A DNA stretch of 64,000 nt from the NCBI RefSeq assembly GCF_043290135.1, contig NC_134702.1, forward strand, positions 86,640,317 through 86,704,316. Direction: 5' to 3'. The notes beneath the pieces were generated by a model, which had not been told where the DNA came from, made no database searches, and saw only the letters and a program-made list of their open reading frames with translations. A program made the translations under genes and the position numbers. This stretch comes from Rhipicephalus microplus. Lineage: Eukaryota > Arthropoda > Arachnida > Ixodida > Ixodidae. Every line of letters begins with the position of its first letter. Positions within the stretch are counted from its first letter, which is position 1. Below are positions 9,736 through 20,960 of the stretch, piece after piece.

Positions 9736-10859
9736 ACATACCCGCTCTCTAACAGGTATGTACAACCAATGGTTATGAACTACTACATATATACAAAGGA
9801 TGGACAGACTCATGCCTTAAAGAGCTTCGCCCCTAAAAGCAGTAAGTTTCTACCAAGTGGTGCGTCCCATAGGACGAGTTCATCCATACTTAGCGGATGT
9901 GCGCCAAGCTGTGCTGTGGAGCGGCATGCGTGCAGAGCAGCTGCAGCAGAGTGAGTTCAACCAGTCCAATATAAAAATGACCAGTTCCATGGCAACACGA
10001 ACGCTGCATGCAGTCAGTTCGAGCTGATGCGTGCTGAAAGGCTTAAATATAATTCAAAAAATAAATTAGTGACTCGTGGGTTGATATCAAATACTCCAGT
10101 GTGAAGAAATGTGTGGATCCCGTTGTAAGTAAAACAGTTGCGCTGGTAAGCAATTCTTCGGGCAATTTCTAATGAGAAAGCATGAACGATGTCGAAAACA
10201 GTGTGTAATCATTTCATGTTATGTTTAAGCACAACATATATCTCTTTTACCAATGTATCAGTAAAAATTAGGGATGAATGAGCATGATCGGCAGCACATT
10301 TTTTTTAGCAGGGATCACAGAAAGCGAACCCATGAATTAAGTCGTTGAACATGTTAGGAATCTTTTAAATAATGTAAATAGGAGGTGGTGTAATAAACGC
10401 AGTATATAGCACTATATATATTAGCGAATGAAAAGTGAAATGAAAAGAAAGGCTGAAACATTGACTTTCAACAAAACTTTGCCATGCGGTTTGATCGTTG
10501 AGATTCGATATGTATTGATACTCTAAAATATTGCAGCGACATCTTGCAACGTGCCCATCACCACAAACAACGTGCCCATCACCTCGCGCACAGGGACACA
10601 CATGCGCGCCGTTTTTGTTGCGCAGAGATGATCATGGCGCGAGCACCTAGCTGGACCCAGAAGTTCTGGCTTTTTGTGGCGGTTTTCAACCGTCTGTAAG
10701 TCGTGGAAACCGGATTGCCAAGATCTTGCATTCGGAGTGTCACAGGCAGACAGGCCTCCACCAAGATATTCTGCGCAATCATATCTACATGGAATGCGGC
10801 TCAACAAACCAGAAGAAAAAAAATGGCGTGAATTGGAGGCCTTGTGAACTGCGAAACTG
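9736..10859. other. No gene seen; short duplication at 10546-10582
   Basis: Apparently noncoding. CAACGTGCCCATCAC occurs twice about 21 bp apart near 10546-10582, a small tandem duplication. Nothing else recognised. Confidence 0.5.
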
Positions 10860-10874
10860 AACGCCTTTGGTCAA

Positions 10875-11048
10875 TTGATTGATATGTGGGGTTTAACGTC
10901 CCAAAACCACCATATGATTATGAGAGATGCCGTAGTGGAGGGCTCCGGAAATTTTGACCACCTGGTGTTCTTTAACGTGCACCCAAATCTGAGCACACTG
11001 GCCTACAACATTTCCGCCTCCATCGGAAATGCAGCCGCCGCAGCCGGG
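10875..11048 (-). mobile_element. tRNA-derived SINE (Ruka-like), 5'-truncated
   Basis: Minus-strand SINE body and tail without the tRNA-like head; the tail lies at the left edge as ATTGATTGAT on the plus strand. A perfect 15-bp target-site duplication, AACGCCTTTGGTCAA, flanks it at 10860-10874 and 11049-11063. The duplication touches the truncated end, so the copy inserted already truncated. The family name rests on my memory of tick SINEs. Confidence 0.85.
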
Positions 11049-11063
11049 AACGCCTTTGGTCAA

Positions 11064-13719
11064 CAATACTGTCGCAGCTCAGGTCCAAGCACCAACCGAA
11101 GAAACCACGCATGACGTCGTTCTTCCTTAATATGTGAAAGAGACGTTAAGACGAGGTCCCAAGCTAAGCGCTTGTGTTGTGTGTTCTGTGTAATAGTGGC
11201 TGCACTTCCATGCAAGATGGATCCTTACCAACTGGCCCGATACAATTGTTTACTGAGGAAAGGCAGACGTGCGCGAAGCAAACAGCCGTGCACGGCCGCC
11301 TGAGAACGTCAAACTTCAAACGGCGAGGCATGCTTGCCGCTAAGGTGAACTGGACGTTACAGAAAAAGAAGATCCTGGGACATTGGCCAATGGTCTCACA
11401 TACGCGCAAAGCCAGGAACGCTCTCTTGTGTTTCGCCGGATTCCGTGGACTTCACCAGACGCCACCAGACTTCACGAGCGCTTGTGAAAGAACAGGGTGA
11501 GACCATGCTGTCCAGTCTCGAGCTGAGTATATATACATATGTTTTTTACTCTTCTTTCTTTCTCTCTAGATCTTTCTTCCTATTATTTCTCTTTTCCTCC
11601 AGCTCAAGTGTAGGCTAGCCAACTAAGCTAAGCTTGGTTAACCTCGCTGCCTTTTTTTCTCCATTTCTCTTTCTTTGTCCCCCACGCACACTGCTGTGGA
11701 AAGCTCGATGTCAAGTAGTCAAAAAGACAGCGTTAATCAGTTTGACAGTCACGGTGACACCACCCTATGTTTAAATGTTCACTACGGAACGGTGTTTCCT
11801 CATTTGCATTTGATATTTCTTTGAAAATCAGCACGAATTCCGGACATATGTGCTTGGGCCGCAATGCTCATTCTTGTAGCCGTTTTTATCAACGCTGCTA
11901 TCACGTGTTGCGCACGCATTCGTGTCATAATCGCCGTAGTACGAGCTCGGAGCACACTTCTGTGCCCGAGAAGCTCGGGCCATTCTGCATAGTGATACAA
12001 CTGCGCTCAGAAATCACAGTGATTTTATTGCGCAGTTGCGACTATTGAGAGCTGCTGCATAATCCTCATTGTTAGGTGCATCGGTTACTGAAAGGCACTT
12101 GAGGATGGTACAAAAACACAAAATAACGTACATACACTTCTTTGGGACTCACTGAAAAAAAGCTAACGCGTGGCAATAATTCCTTACTTTTATAAAACGG
12201 TGCGCAGACAAAAAAAGGTGGAGAACAAGTTAGGTGCTCGCGTTGTTTTCTCTGCACCCAGTAAATTGGGCAGTATTTTTCTAAAGGTACGCAGGAGCAA
12301 ACATGGCCTATCCAAAGGCCAAAGTTCGCCCCGAGAACATGCAAAAACAGTTTCTCAAGGTCACCACCGGAGCGGTTATAAGATACAATGCCCCTGTCTT
12401 GTGGTCACATGTACAGCCGTGAGCACATTTACCTGGAATGCTACGCTGCATGGTCTCTACCCACTGCTATGAATGCTATCGCCACAAAAAGTTAGACAGG
12501 GTATATTTGCTGTTGCTAACTCGTCGATTTAACTCGTAAATTCTTGTTGCACTTTTACCTGACCAGCGCGTCACATGCATTTACTTGACAGGTCTGTTCT
12601 ACCCACTTCGCTTGTGCCTACGTTCCTACGCACGCCCATGCAGTTGGTTGCATTAGTGCTTATCTCTTCGTGTGAGTTGTCACGAGCAGTGATTCAATGC
12701 GGACAGCGTTCCTCATCCCTAGTTTACATTAGGCTGCCTCTTCAGCATTCCGCTTATTTGACACTAGTCACTGCAGCACTGAGGGAAATGTTACTGGCAT
12801 CGAAGTCTTCATGAAAAAGACAGTGCGTTCAGAAAATTAGAGCTCATCAGCTGCTCAAAAGGCTTTGCGGCATATGTGCGAGGAGAGAACATTTGCGGCT
12901 GAACAAAAATAAAATTGGCATAAACCGGCTTACGGACAGACTTCTGCAGGGTAAGGACATCACTACATACACTATTACTTAGTTTCTGGCGTATATGGGA
13001 CCACTGGAGAGAGCCCTGCGTAACCTCAACAAGGATTAGTGTTCCGTGCGATTCCTAAGGTGGCTGAATCTCCCAATCCTAAGTTTAGGAACCAGCTGTT
13101 AACGTTCGACGTTTTAACCAAACATTATTGCTTAGAGCGCAGCGAATTCCCCTTGGCCCATTCTAGACTTCACAAGCCACAGACGGTTAAATAAAGACTT
13201 CTGCAGACGTGGACGTACTGCAACCCGGTCGTCATGAATAAAATTAACTCAGACTGAGGCGTTTCAATCTGTTGTGGGTACTTGCTCGATTTTGAACACA
13301 TGCTTTGGCACGGCTTGGCAGGGGCTGGTGCGGCTTCTCAAGATGACGAGTGGTGACAGCGGATGCTGCAAGTGACGCGCTGGCGGACCAACTAAATGCT
13401 GTTCAGAGGGCCTGTGTGGCGGCAAAAAGGCTTGGCCTGTCTGTCCCGATGTGGAGCAGCCGGCAGCAGTCTTGGGCTCATCCTTAGGACCTTAATAAAG
13501 TTCTTTGTAACATACCATACGCTGACCGAATATCTTGTAAACAAGAACTTGAATTTCTTGCGACAAATGCGAAATTTGATATAAAAGTAGTTTTCGTGGG
13601 CCACTGATCGCGAAGAATTCGTGCAAAAGCGAATCCTTAACGAGTGCGCTTTAAGTCGACGTACGCCGACCTAATGTTCAGTAATGATTATACATTGTTG
13701 TAAGGCCGTTTCAATTACC
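11064..13719. other. No gene; LINE-like pyrimidine tract at 11540-11690
   Basis: No recognisable coding sequence. Positions 11540-11690 hold a CT-rich stretch with GGTTAACCTCGCTGCC, which resembles 3' ends of tick I/Jockey-type LINEs, followed by more CT tracts. It is a low-confidence fragment. The remainder shows only short, unconvincing frames. Confidence 0.4.
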
Positions 13720-13922
13720 TTTTTTTTTACAGAGGAAGCTGTGATGGGATCACAACTTGTGTCTCGCGCAGCGCCATAGTATAGTCCACCACAGCCACTG
13801 CCACCGCTGGTTTCCGTCACACACAGCGTGAGAAAAAACTATTACATAAGATACAGTGGGTCTCGAACCCGGGTTCATTGGGCGCCAGTCCAGTATTTGC
13901 CACTGAGCTACGCTGGTGCTTG
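13720..13922 (-). mobile_element. Second tRNA-derived SINE family
   Basis: On the minus strand a tRNA-like head (about 13922-13851) has a box A-like TAGCTCAGTGGCAAATACTGG segment and a box B, GGTTCGAGACC. A unique body of about 120 bp follows and the element ends in a run of nine A (13728-13720). The acceptor stem is not paired, so this is not a functional tRNA gene. It differs from the Ruka-like SINE in body and in its poly(A) tail. No clear target-site duplication. Confidence 0.6.
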
Positions 13923-14508
13923 CGACATGTTGTCAAACTCGCCTTAGGCAGGCTTGATGGCGGGAGAGAAATAGCATTATTACGACTTTTAAAGCGTTTT
14001 AAAACTGCGAAAGAAGAAGCCGTCGTTGAACAATGTGAATAGCGTAACGAGTGGGCCATCCAATGCTCCAATACATTACAAATTCTTGATGTTGTTCAGC
14101 TATAAACTGTGGTACAAACCCACTTCAGGCATAATTTCTCATCGTCGTCATCCATTGCTTGAACAATTAGCACGAAATTCCTCTTTATATCTTAGCAAAT
14201 ACCATGGTTCTCTAAAGAATGACAAAAAATATATCACAGCGAAAGCCGGCCTACTACCCTGAACATTTTATTCTTGATGCCGTAATGGGCACCATGCAAT
14301 TGTGCCCGCAGCAGTTACCCAATGAGTGTTCAGAAAAGGCTCTGAAAGGCCGCTCTTCCAGCTTTTGCAGTGACTGCGCAGCAGTTAGTCTCACCATGCG
14401 ACAGCGTGACTGATATTGTGTGTCCGCGTGGTTCCTCGATCTTCAGGAAACAAGTGTCGCGACTTCTCTTGAAATTTTTGATTGCTACCGACCTCGCATG
14501 TGAGTGGT
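13923..14508. other. No gene seen
   Basis: No recognisable coding or repeat signal. Confidence 0.4.
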
Positions 14509-14540
14509 CATCATCATCATCATCATCAGCCTGACTACGT

Positions 14541-15050
14541 TCACTGCAGGACAAAGGCCTCTCCCATGTTCCGCCAGTTAACCCGGTCCTGTGCCTGCTG
14601 CTGCCAATTTATACCCGCAAACTTCTTAATCTCATCTGCCCACCGAACCTTCTGTCTCCCCCTAACCCGCTTGCCTTCTCTGGGAATCCAGTCAGTTACC
14701 CTTAACGACCAGCGGTTATCCTGTCTACGCTCTACATGCCCGGCCCATGTCCATTTCTTCTTCTTGATTTCAGCTATGATATCCTTAACCCCCGTTTGTT
14801 CCCTAATCCACTCTGCTTTCTTCTTGTCCCTTAAGGTTACACCTACCATTTTTCTTTCCATTGCTCGCTGCGTCGTCCTCAATTTAAGCTGAACCTCCTT
14901 TGTAAGTCTCCAGGTTTCTGCTCCGTAGCTAAGTACCGGCAAGATACAGCTGTTATATACCTTCCTTTTGAGGGATAGTGGCAATCTACCTGTCATTATT
15001 TGAGTGTGCTTGCCAAATGTGCTCCACCCCATTCTTATTCTTCTAGTCAC
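14541..15050 (-). pseudogene. RTE ORF C-terminal part
   Basis: About 169 codons matching the post-RT region of RTE-type ORF2. Segments visible are YNSCILPVLSYGAETW, TTQRAMERKMVGVTLRD, WTWAGHVERRQDNRW and the terminal NWRNMGEAFVLQ. The frame is open in this part, but the gene is broken by 5' truncation and by the SINE upstream, so it cannot make a working enzyme. Confidence 0.85.
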
Positions 15051-15082
15051 TTCAATTTCGTGGTTCGGCTCCGCAGTTATTA

Positions 15083-15314
15083 GATTTGTGGGGTTTAACG
15101 TCCCAAAACCACCATATGATTATGAGAGACGCCGCAGTGGAGGGCTCCGGAAATTTCGACCACCTGGGGTTCTTTATCGTGCACCCGAATCTGAGTACAC
15201 GGGCCTACAACATTTCCGCCTCCATCGGAAATGCAGCCGCCGCAGCCGGGATTTGAACCCGCGACCTGCGGGTCAGCAGCCGAGTACCTTAGCCACTAGA
15301 CCACCGCGGCGGGG
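15083..15314 (-). mobile_element. tRNA-derived SINE (Ruka-like), near full length
   Basis: About 232 bp with the tRNA-like head at the right edge (box B region GGTTCAAATCCC on the minus strand) and the body to the left. A perfect 17-bp duplication, CGGCTCCGCAGTTATTA, flanks it at 15066-15082 and 15315-15331. The target is the RTE LINE, so the SINE is younger than the LINE copy. Confidence 0.9.
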
Positions 15315-15466
15315 CGGCTCCGCAGTTATTACCTGCCCTAAGTAGACATAGTCTTTTACAACTTGAAGTGCACTATTACCTATCTCGAAGCGCTGCTCTT
15401 TTCCGAGGTTGTTGTACATTATTTTCGTTTTCTGCAGATTCATTCGGCAGACTCCGTAATCATGAG

Positions 15467-15829
15467 TTACAATTCGTACCCTGAGTTACTCAGCAATGCA
15501 ATGTCATCGGCGAAGCGCAGGTTACTAAGGTACTCTCCATTAACTCTTATTCCTAACTGTTCCCATTCTAGGCTTCTGAAAACCTCCTGTAAGCACGCGG
15601 TAAATAGCATTGGGGAGATTGTGTCGCCTTGCCTTACACACTTCTTGATTGGTATTCTGTTGCTTTCTTTATGAAGCACTATGGTAGCAGTTGATCCTCT
15701 GTAGATTTCTTCCAGGATGTTTATATATGCTTTATCGACGCCCTGATTCCGCAGTGTCTGCATGACGGCTGATATTTCTACTGAATCAAACGCCTTCTCG
15801 TAATCTATGTGACTGGTGATAAGTGACAA
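15467..15829 (-). pseudogene. RTE reverse transcriptase fragment
   Basis: About 115 codons of reverse transcriptase. It contains HIDYEKAFDSVE, CVRQGDTISPMLFTACLQE and the catalytic FADDIALL, diagnostic of RTE-like enzymes. The sequence left of HIDYEKAF is lost by 5' truncation. The frame stops before the SINE, so the gene is broken. Confidence 0.85.
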
Positions 15830-16379
15830 TTATGTTTGGTGTATAGTTCAGTGAGATAGAGTGCCGGCACAGTACTGCACGTGGAATAGCACAAAGGCCG
15901 CTGTCTTATGCAGGCTTACGTCGCTATATGAACGATTTTTATTTTAACAGTTTGCTCGCGATAAGTTAAACAACAAACAAAGGACACAGCTTCATTTAGC
16001 AAAAAGGAAACCGGGCGGGGCAATAGCCTGCAAATTATGCAAGGCTAGATCCGCCGGCTACCTACAACATCCTTAACCTTAACCTTAACGCAGGCCTGGC
16101 GTTTTTAAGTTGGAAAGTCTATTGTTGGAACTTTTATACAGCTCTCGTGGCACCTTTCACAGATTGATGAATACAAGCAGTAGCGTACCTCTCATAATTG
16201 CAGCGATACTTATTTATCTCACATGCAAGCAAATTCTTTAAATTGGGCCTAGCTTGTGCGCTTTTATTCAAACAAGAGCAAATGACACATATAGTCCAGC
16301 CATTATTGGGATGTTACCTACCGATAGCTTCGAGATGAAAAGGCGAAGTGGACGACAAATAAGATAAACTGGCGTGAGC
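15826..16379. other. No gene seen; short (CCTTAA)3 tract
   Basis: Apparently noncoding. A CCTTAA hexamer occurs three times near 16071-16090. It is not the arthropod telomere repeat TTAGG/CCTAA. Confidence 0.45.
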
Positions 16380-16389
16380 TGGTCAGTAT

Positions 16390-16541
16390 GGCAGCAGAAA
16401 TGTTGTAGGCCCGTATGCTCAGATTTGGGCGCACGTTAAAGAACCCCAGGTGGTCGAAATTTCCGGAGCCCTCCACTATGGCGTCTCGAATAATCATATA
16501 GTGGTTTTAGGACGTTAAACCCCACAAATCAATCAAAATTA
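16390..16541 (+). mobile_element. Ruka-like SINE, truncated, plus strand
   Basis: Opposite in orientation to the other copies. It lacks the tRNA head, begins within the body just before GAAATGTTGTAGGCCCG and ends in an ATCAATCAAA tail. TGGTCAGTAT occurs on both sides (16380-16389 and 16542-16551), a probable 10-bp target-site duplication. Confidence 0.8.
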
Positions 16542-16551
16542 TGGTCAGTAT

Positions 16552-17805
16552 CGCTGGCACTGCTCACTTAACCAGTCTATTTTGGTTTTGCCAAATTTTC
16601 GCTATGACGCGATTTCATTGCACTGCATCTAACTTTACGCTGTACACAAGCGTGGTAATAACCACAAAATGTGCGCTGATGATACGTGCGCTATGTGTCG
16701 CCTTATGCTGCAAGAATTCAGCATTACTTGTAACGCATGCAGGCATGTGAATCGTAGCGAAATAGATTAGTGATCTGCTCACCGATAACATGGGTAAAAG
16801 TTGGCGCAGCGTGTTCACGAAGAATTCCGGGCCGCAGGAACGAATTTTGATTCACGAAAATCCGGTGACAACAGTACTCCGAACTACTGTCCCAGTTTGT
16901 TGAGACGACATTGGTCCCCAGGGGTATGTGAGTTGCTAATGTATCCTCGCACTGCACATCGTCTTTGTGGGTACCGAGGCAAACGCCCTGCTTAAAATGT
17001 TATCCGCATCGCGCCGTTGATCGTTGGACACTGCGCTGCAACACGTAGTCCAACGAGGAAATGCTGTTCACTACTATAGGCGCACAACAAAAGTTGTATT
17101 CACACCACAATGGTTCAGAAAATGCATGCACTTGCAGGACACCAAAACACGTGAAGGGACGGGGTGTTGCTGAATAAATTTAGGAGCGCACCATTCCGTG
17201 CACCACAGCAGCTACATCTGCACTCAATAACTACGGAAATCACCTCTCATAAAGGGCGCTTAGAAAACGTTTCTTATTTAATCATTAAACACTGTCATAT
17301 CGTCAATGTACATTGCACCTCCATACAATTTTTAAGGAAATATATGGGATCTTTGAAACATAACGATTACGTAATTCTCAAATAAAAGCTGGTTTTTACT
17401 GTTCGTGTTTCTTTTCTCAGCACGTAGTTGTGCTTTAATCACAGGATCTCAATGCTGATGTCACTGGCAATACATTATAAGTAGCTTTTCGCCCGAAACA
17501 TCGTGACGCATTTAAATAGAATTTGGCAGTCCTTCCTAGTCTCGAGCTGCAATTGATGATCATCTCGCAAATACTTTGGGTTCGAAAACACCTTGAGCAA
17601 AGTGAACGTGTATCCACTATTGCAAATGCAATGTTGTCAGATAACTGTATGTCCTGTGCAATTGAACCTTATTGAGAGCACGAACGAATAAATGTTTCTG
17701 CTTGTAAGCGCTCTCTGTGATTGCCTCTGCGCCATTGCTATCATTACGCGCAGCATCGGGATTAAATGAAAGGGACTCGCGCAAACAAATGTATAACAAT
17801 AATTT
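16552..17805. other. No gene seen
   Basis: Short frames only. No repeat family recognised. Confidence 0.45.
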
Positions 17806-17814
17806 CAGGAGTTT

Positions 17815-17935
17815 CACGTTTTCAAATGACGATGATTATGAGAGACACCATAGTGGAAGGCATCACACAGTACATGGGCCTCTATGATTTCTCCTCCATC
17901 AGAGTGAGACTGCCGTGGCTACGATTTTCAAGCAC
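17815..17935 (-). mobile_element. Old SINE remnant
   Basis: Contains the shared SINE core GATTATGAGAGACACCATAG, then CATCACACAGTACATGGGCC, which also occurs in the copy at 26970-27692. It is diverged and has no head, tail or target-site duplication. It belongs to a subfamily distinct from the 51515 copy. Confidence 0.6.
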
Positions 17936-19282
17936 AATGTATTATTTATGTTATTTCGGCACTGGCGCGGGCGACTTTTCTGGCTAAGCGAGCGAATACA
18001 GCTGAGGAGAGGCTGCTGTAGCAGCTGGCCAGGACGAAACCTTAGTCTACCACAAATAGCTGCGTTACTATCGGCTTCAACGAAGGTTCTATCGGCTTCA
18101 ACGCAAGTCGCGCAACGCTGGTACGCAGAGGAGCTGGAGTGTACCTAGCTGGTCCTGGCTTGGCTAGCAACGTCTATTCAATTGGGCTGCGAAACATCCG
18201 GTAAACAGTTTATAATTAGAATGCTATGCTTGGAGCGAACGAATAATAATAGTGAAAAACAAGGTTTTGTTCAAAGGCATGTCAATTATTATGTTTTACG
18301 AATACCAACTCGTTGGCACAACAACGTTGTGTAAGTGTAACGAGCAAAAAACTTATGACAGAGGTTTTTTTTTTATAACAACATATTGTTTTTCTAGCAC
18401 CCTGTGCTGACACCATTATTACTCACTGCAGCCTTTGCACTGCAAGGAAAGGCATGCTCGAAAAATTCGTCTTGGATGACACACCTGCTCACGCGTTTTA
18501 ATGTTCCGCACTCGTTGGCGTTGCGTCAATTATTGTCACCAGTATTTAGGTTGAGCTGGGTACGAAGTTGTGAGGTGTGTGTCATTACTGATGTGTGATA
18601 ACCGTCTTGAGTACAGTGTCCAGTGACCAGCGGGATGAGGCAGCTAGATAACATTTAACGCCGTGTGCTTTCCTCAGTACCTGCAAACGATGTTCTGTGC
18701 AAGGATGCAGTATAGCAACAGACGTATGCGTGGTGACCTATGTCTGCTAGATAAGAAACTAGGGAAACGGTTCGGAATGCTGTGTTTGCTGGGCTTTTAT
18801 GCACAGTACTGCTGCGACCTGGTTTTCTTCTTATATACGCCGTGCCTAGTATTATTATTGTTATAAGTGAGCAGATCACATATTTATCAATTTACGTGGA
18901 TACAATCGCACGAGTAGCGGTAATTTATCAAAGCAAGGCAAAACAGAGTACATGAAGTATCCGCAAACTGTTTGAGCTTATTACTACACTTAGCGTTCAT
19001 TGTGTAATGAACATAGCGTTCATTGTGTGCAGTGTAATAAGACCGAGTACGGACAGACGGACGGCGTGACGGACGGATAGTTGGACGCTTTCACTGTGCC
19101 GTCGCGTGATTTGTGAGAAAATGTGAGGGGAAGGGACCACAGTTGGTGCTGTTGCAGGGCATGGACGAAAGAATTGCTGGATGCCGCGAGTTTGGTTTTG
19201 TCTTGGTATCTATTAAAATGCTTGGTGGTCAGTGAGCACGTGCCGGTTCATGATGGCGATAATTTTCTTGGTTGATATTGAT
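17936..19282. other. No gene; GGAC-rich tract at 19045-19080
   Basis: No recognisable gene. A short GGACAGACGGACGG-type tract at 19045-19080 looks like a reverse-orientation fragment of the tetranucleotide-rich element at 9458 and 54205. A small duplication of ATCGGCTTCAACG lies near 18080-18100. Confidence 0.45.
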
Positions 19283-19448
19283 CGATATGGGAGGTTTAAC
19301 GTCCGAAACTACGATATGATTATGAGAGACGCCGTTGTAGAGGGCTCCGGAAATTTCGTCCACCTGCGGTTCTTTAACGTGCACCCAAATCTGAGCACAC
19401 GGGCTTACAGCATTTTTGCTTCCATCGAAAATACAGCTGCCGGAGCCG
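19283..19448 (-). mobile_element. Ruka-like SINE, truncated and diverged
   Basis: Body and tail only. It matches the other copies through GAGAGACGCCGTTGTAGAGG and CTCCGGAAATTTCGTCCACC. The sequences GATAATTTTCT (left) and GACAATTTTCT (right) may be a degraded 11-bp target-site duplication with one mismatch. Confidence 0.75.
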
Positions 19449-20110
19449 ATGACAATTTTCTATCTAAGACACACTACGAGTCACGACCACAATATAGGCC
19501 TGCTATAAAATAATTGCTGTTATTGGAAGTTCTACCAATATAGTTGGTAATGATCATTGGGTCATTCCAGTTGGCATGTACTTAACACGTATGCTACAAG
19601 CTTTCTAAAATTTTCGCTCTCAGCATATTTGTCCCAGCTGAGGCGACGAGTACTAGCTCGTAACCGGTGCTTTTACAAGCTTACTAACCAAAAGTACTAC
19701 ACAACACACGGTAATGCCCAAGTTCATGACACTGCTAGAACTGTACATGTTGCCCCGTGAGAAATAGTCAAGATACCTTTCTCGAGAAAAGACACGGTGA
19801 CAACCGTATATGCATACGCATGCTGGTTCCAGCAATACCTCTAGCCAGGTGGTAGTCACCATCATGGGCCTCTTTACAAAACTGTTTCAACCTGCAAATC
19901 CGATATGCCACGAGACGTTACAGACTACATGAAACATGCTTGTAGCGCATGATATTACACTTCGTCTATACAAATACTCTAAGAGCGAAATTCAGCTGTT
20001 GAACTCACCATTGTGCATTCTGCTTAAGCTTCTAGAATACCTAAAACATAATATTTGTGAATATAGGCGATAGGTGCCGGACAGACGGTTTTTAACGGTG
20101 GTCGTACACC
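19449..20110. other. No gene seen
   Basis: No recognisable coding or repeat signal. Confidence 0.45.
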
Positions 20111-20960
20111 TTCAGTTTCAGTTTCAGTTTCAGTTTCAGTTTTATTGAGCATTTTCTTCACAGAGTTGCGAAAAAGAAAACGCAAGGATAGGAGCAAAAA
20201 GCTGCTATATTAGCAGCTTGACGAGGCTCCTACCCCTTTTTACTTGGCATTACAAAATCAGCAGAGCACAAAACATAAAAAAACAATTTGACGTCGATTT
20301 TCAAAACTTCAATAAATAAAAAGAAAATGCATCAAAATTACATCAGTTTCAGGTTTACATAAAATAAGCAAACCACATAGAGAGAAAAACAACAAAAAAC
20401 AAAAGAAAACAGCGTGCGGCCAATTATGAAACAATGCCCACGTTGCTAAACGGCTACCAAAGTATTACAAAATGATTATACAACGTTTACAACACTGGGT
20501 ATGCGAAAAGCACGAGTTTTAATGCACAAGGGAAACACTGACGAGTGAAATGTTGTATGTTTTACTCGTAAAAAAAGCAACGAAAAAAAATGTCAAAGAA
20601 AGCAAACTATATACGATGCCATGTTACACAAGCACTATTATAGGGTGTTTCTTTTACATATAGTACTGTAGCCGGACAACTAGAAGATGCTAAACTACAC
20701 GGCGCCATTTTGGATGAGAAGGTTCTTAAGTTGTTTTTTATGTATATTAAAGATGTCGATGTTTTTATTTTCAAACAAGTTAAAACAAGCTGGAATACAG
20801 TGTTCAAGTCTTCTCAAACCGTGATTAGTTCGCGAATAAGGAACAAACCAGAAAGGCCTTTTCCGAATGTCATAATAGGATTGTGTATTTTTCCTGAGGT
20901 TACACAGTTTAAGAAAACAAGCATTGTTTGATAGTGAGACTTCAGTGAGACTTGTGCTAG
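20111..20960 (-). mobile_element. LINE 3' end with (TGAAAC)n tail
   Basis: Minus-strand 3' fragment of a second non-LTR family. The C-terminus of ORF2 (20960-20695) is followed by an AT-rich 3' UTR of about 550 bp and a (TGAAAC)5 tail preceded by AATAAAAC (20111-20145). The tail sequence and hairpin differ from the LINE at 4.6-8.9 kb, so it is another family. The 5' edge is approximate. Confidence 0.7.
20695..20960 (-). pseudogene. LINE ORF2 C-terminal fragment
   Basis: The visible C-terminus reads FVPYSRTNHGLRRLEHCIPA, then FNIHKKQLKNLLIQNGAV and a stop. This resembles the extreme C-terminus of CR1/Jockey-type ORF2 proteins (an R-T-N-x-G...L-x-x-x-P pattern). The catalytic domains are missing. 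The open frame continues further right to 21174 but without recognisable homology. Confidence 0.6.

Larger units (their letters stand above)
14509..15825 (-). mobile_element. RTE-type LINE, 5'-truncated, split by a SINE
   Basis: The minus strand carries the 3' part of an RTE-clade LINE. It starts inside the reverse transcriptase near 15812-15825 and ends in a (TGA)n tail (14509-14528 on the plus strand as ATC repeats). A SINE with a 17-bp target-site duplication splits it at 15083-15314. Reverse transcriptase and C-terminal parts are listed separately. The 5' edge is approximate. Confidence 0.85.

Noticed and set aside
16071..16090. Telomere-like repeat
   Set aside because: CCTTAA three times does not match the arthropod TTAGG telomere repeat and is too short.
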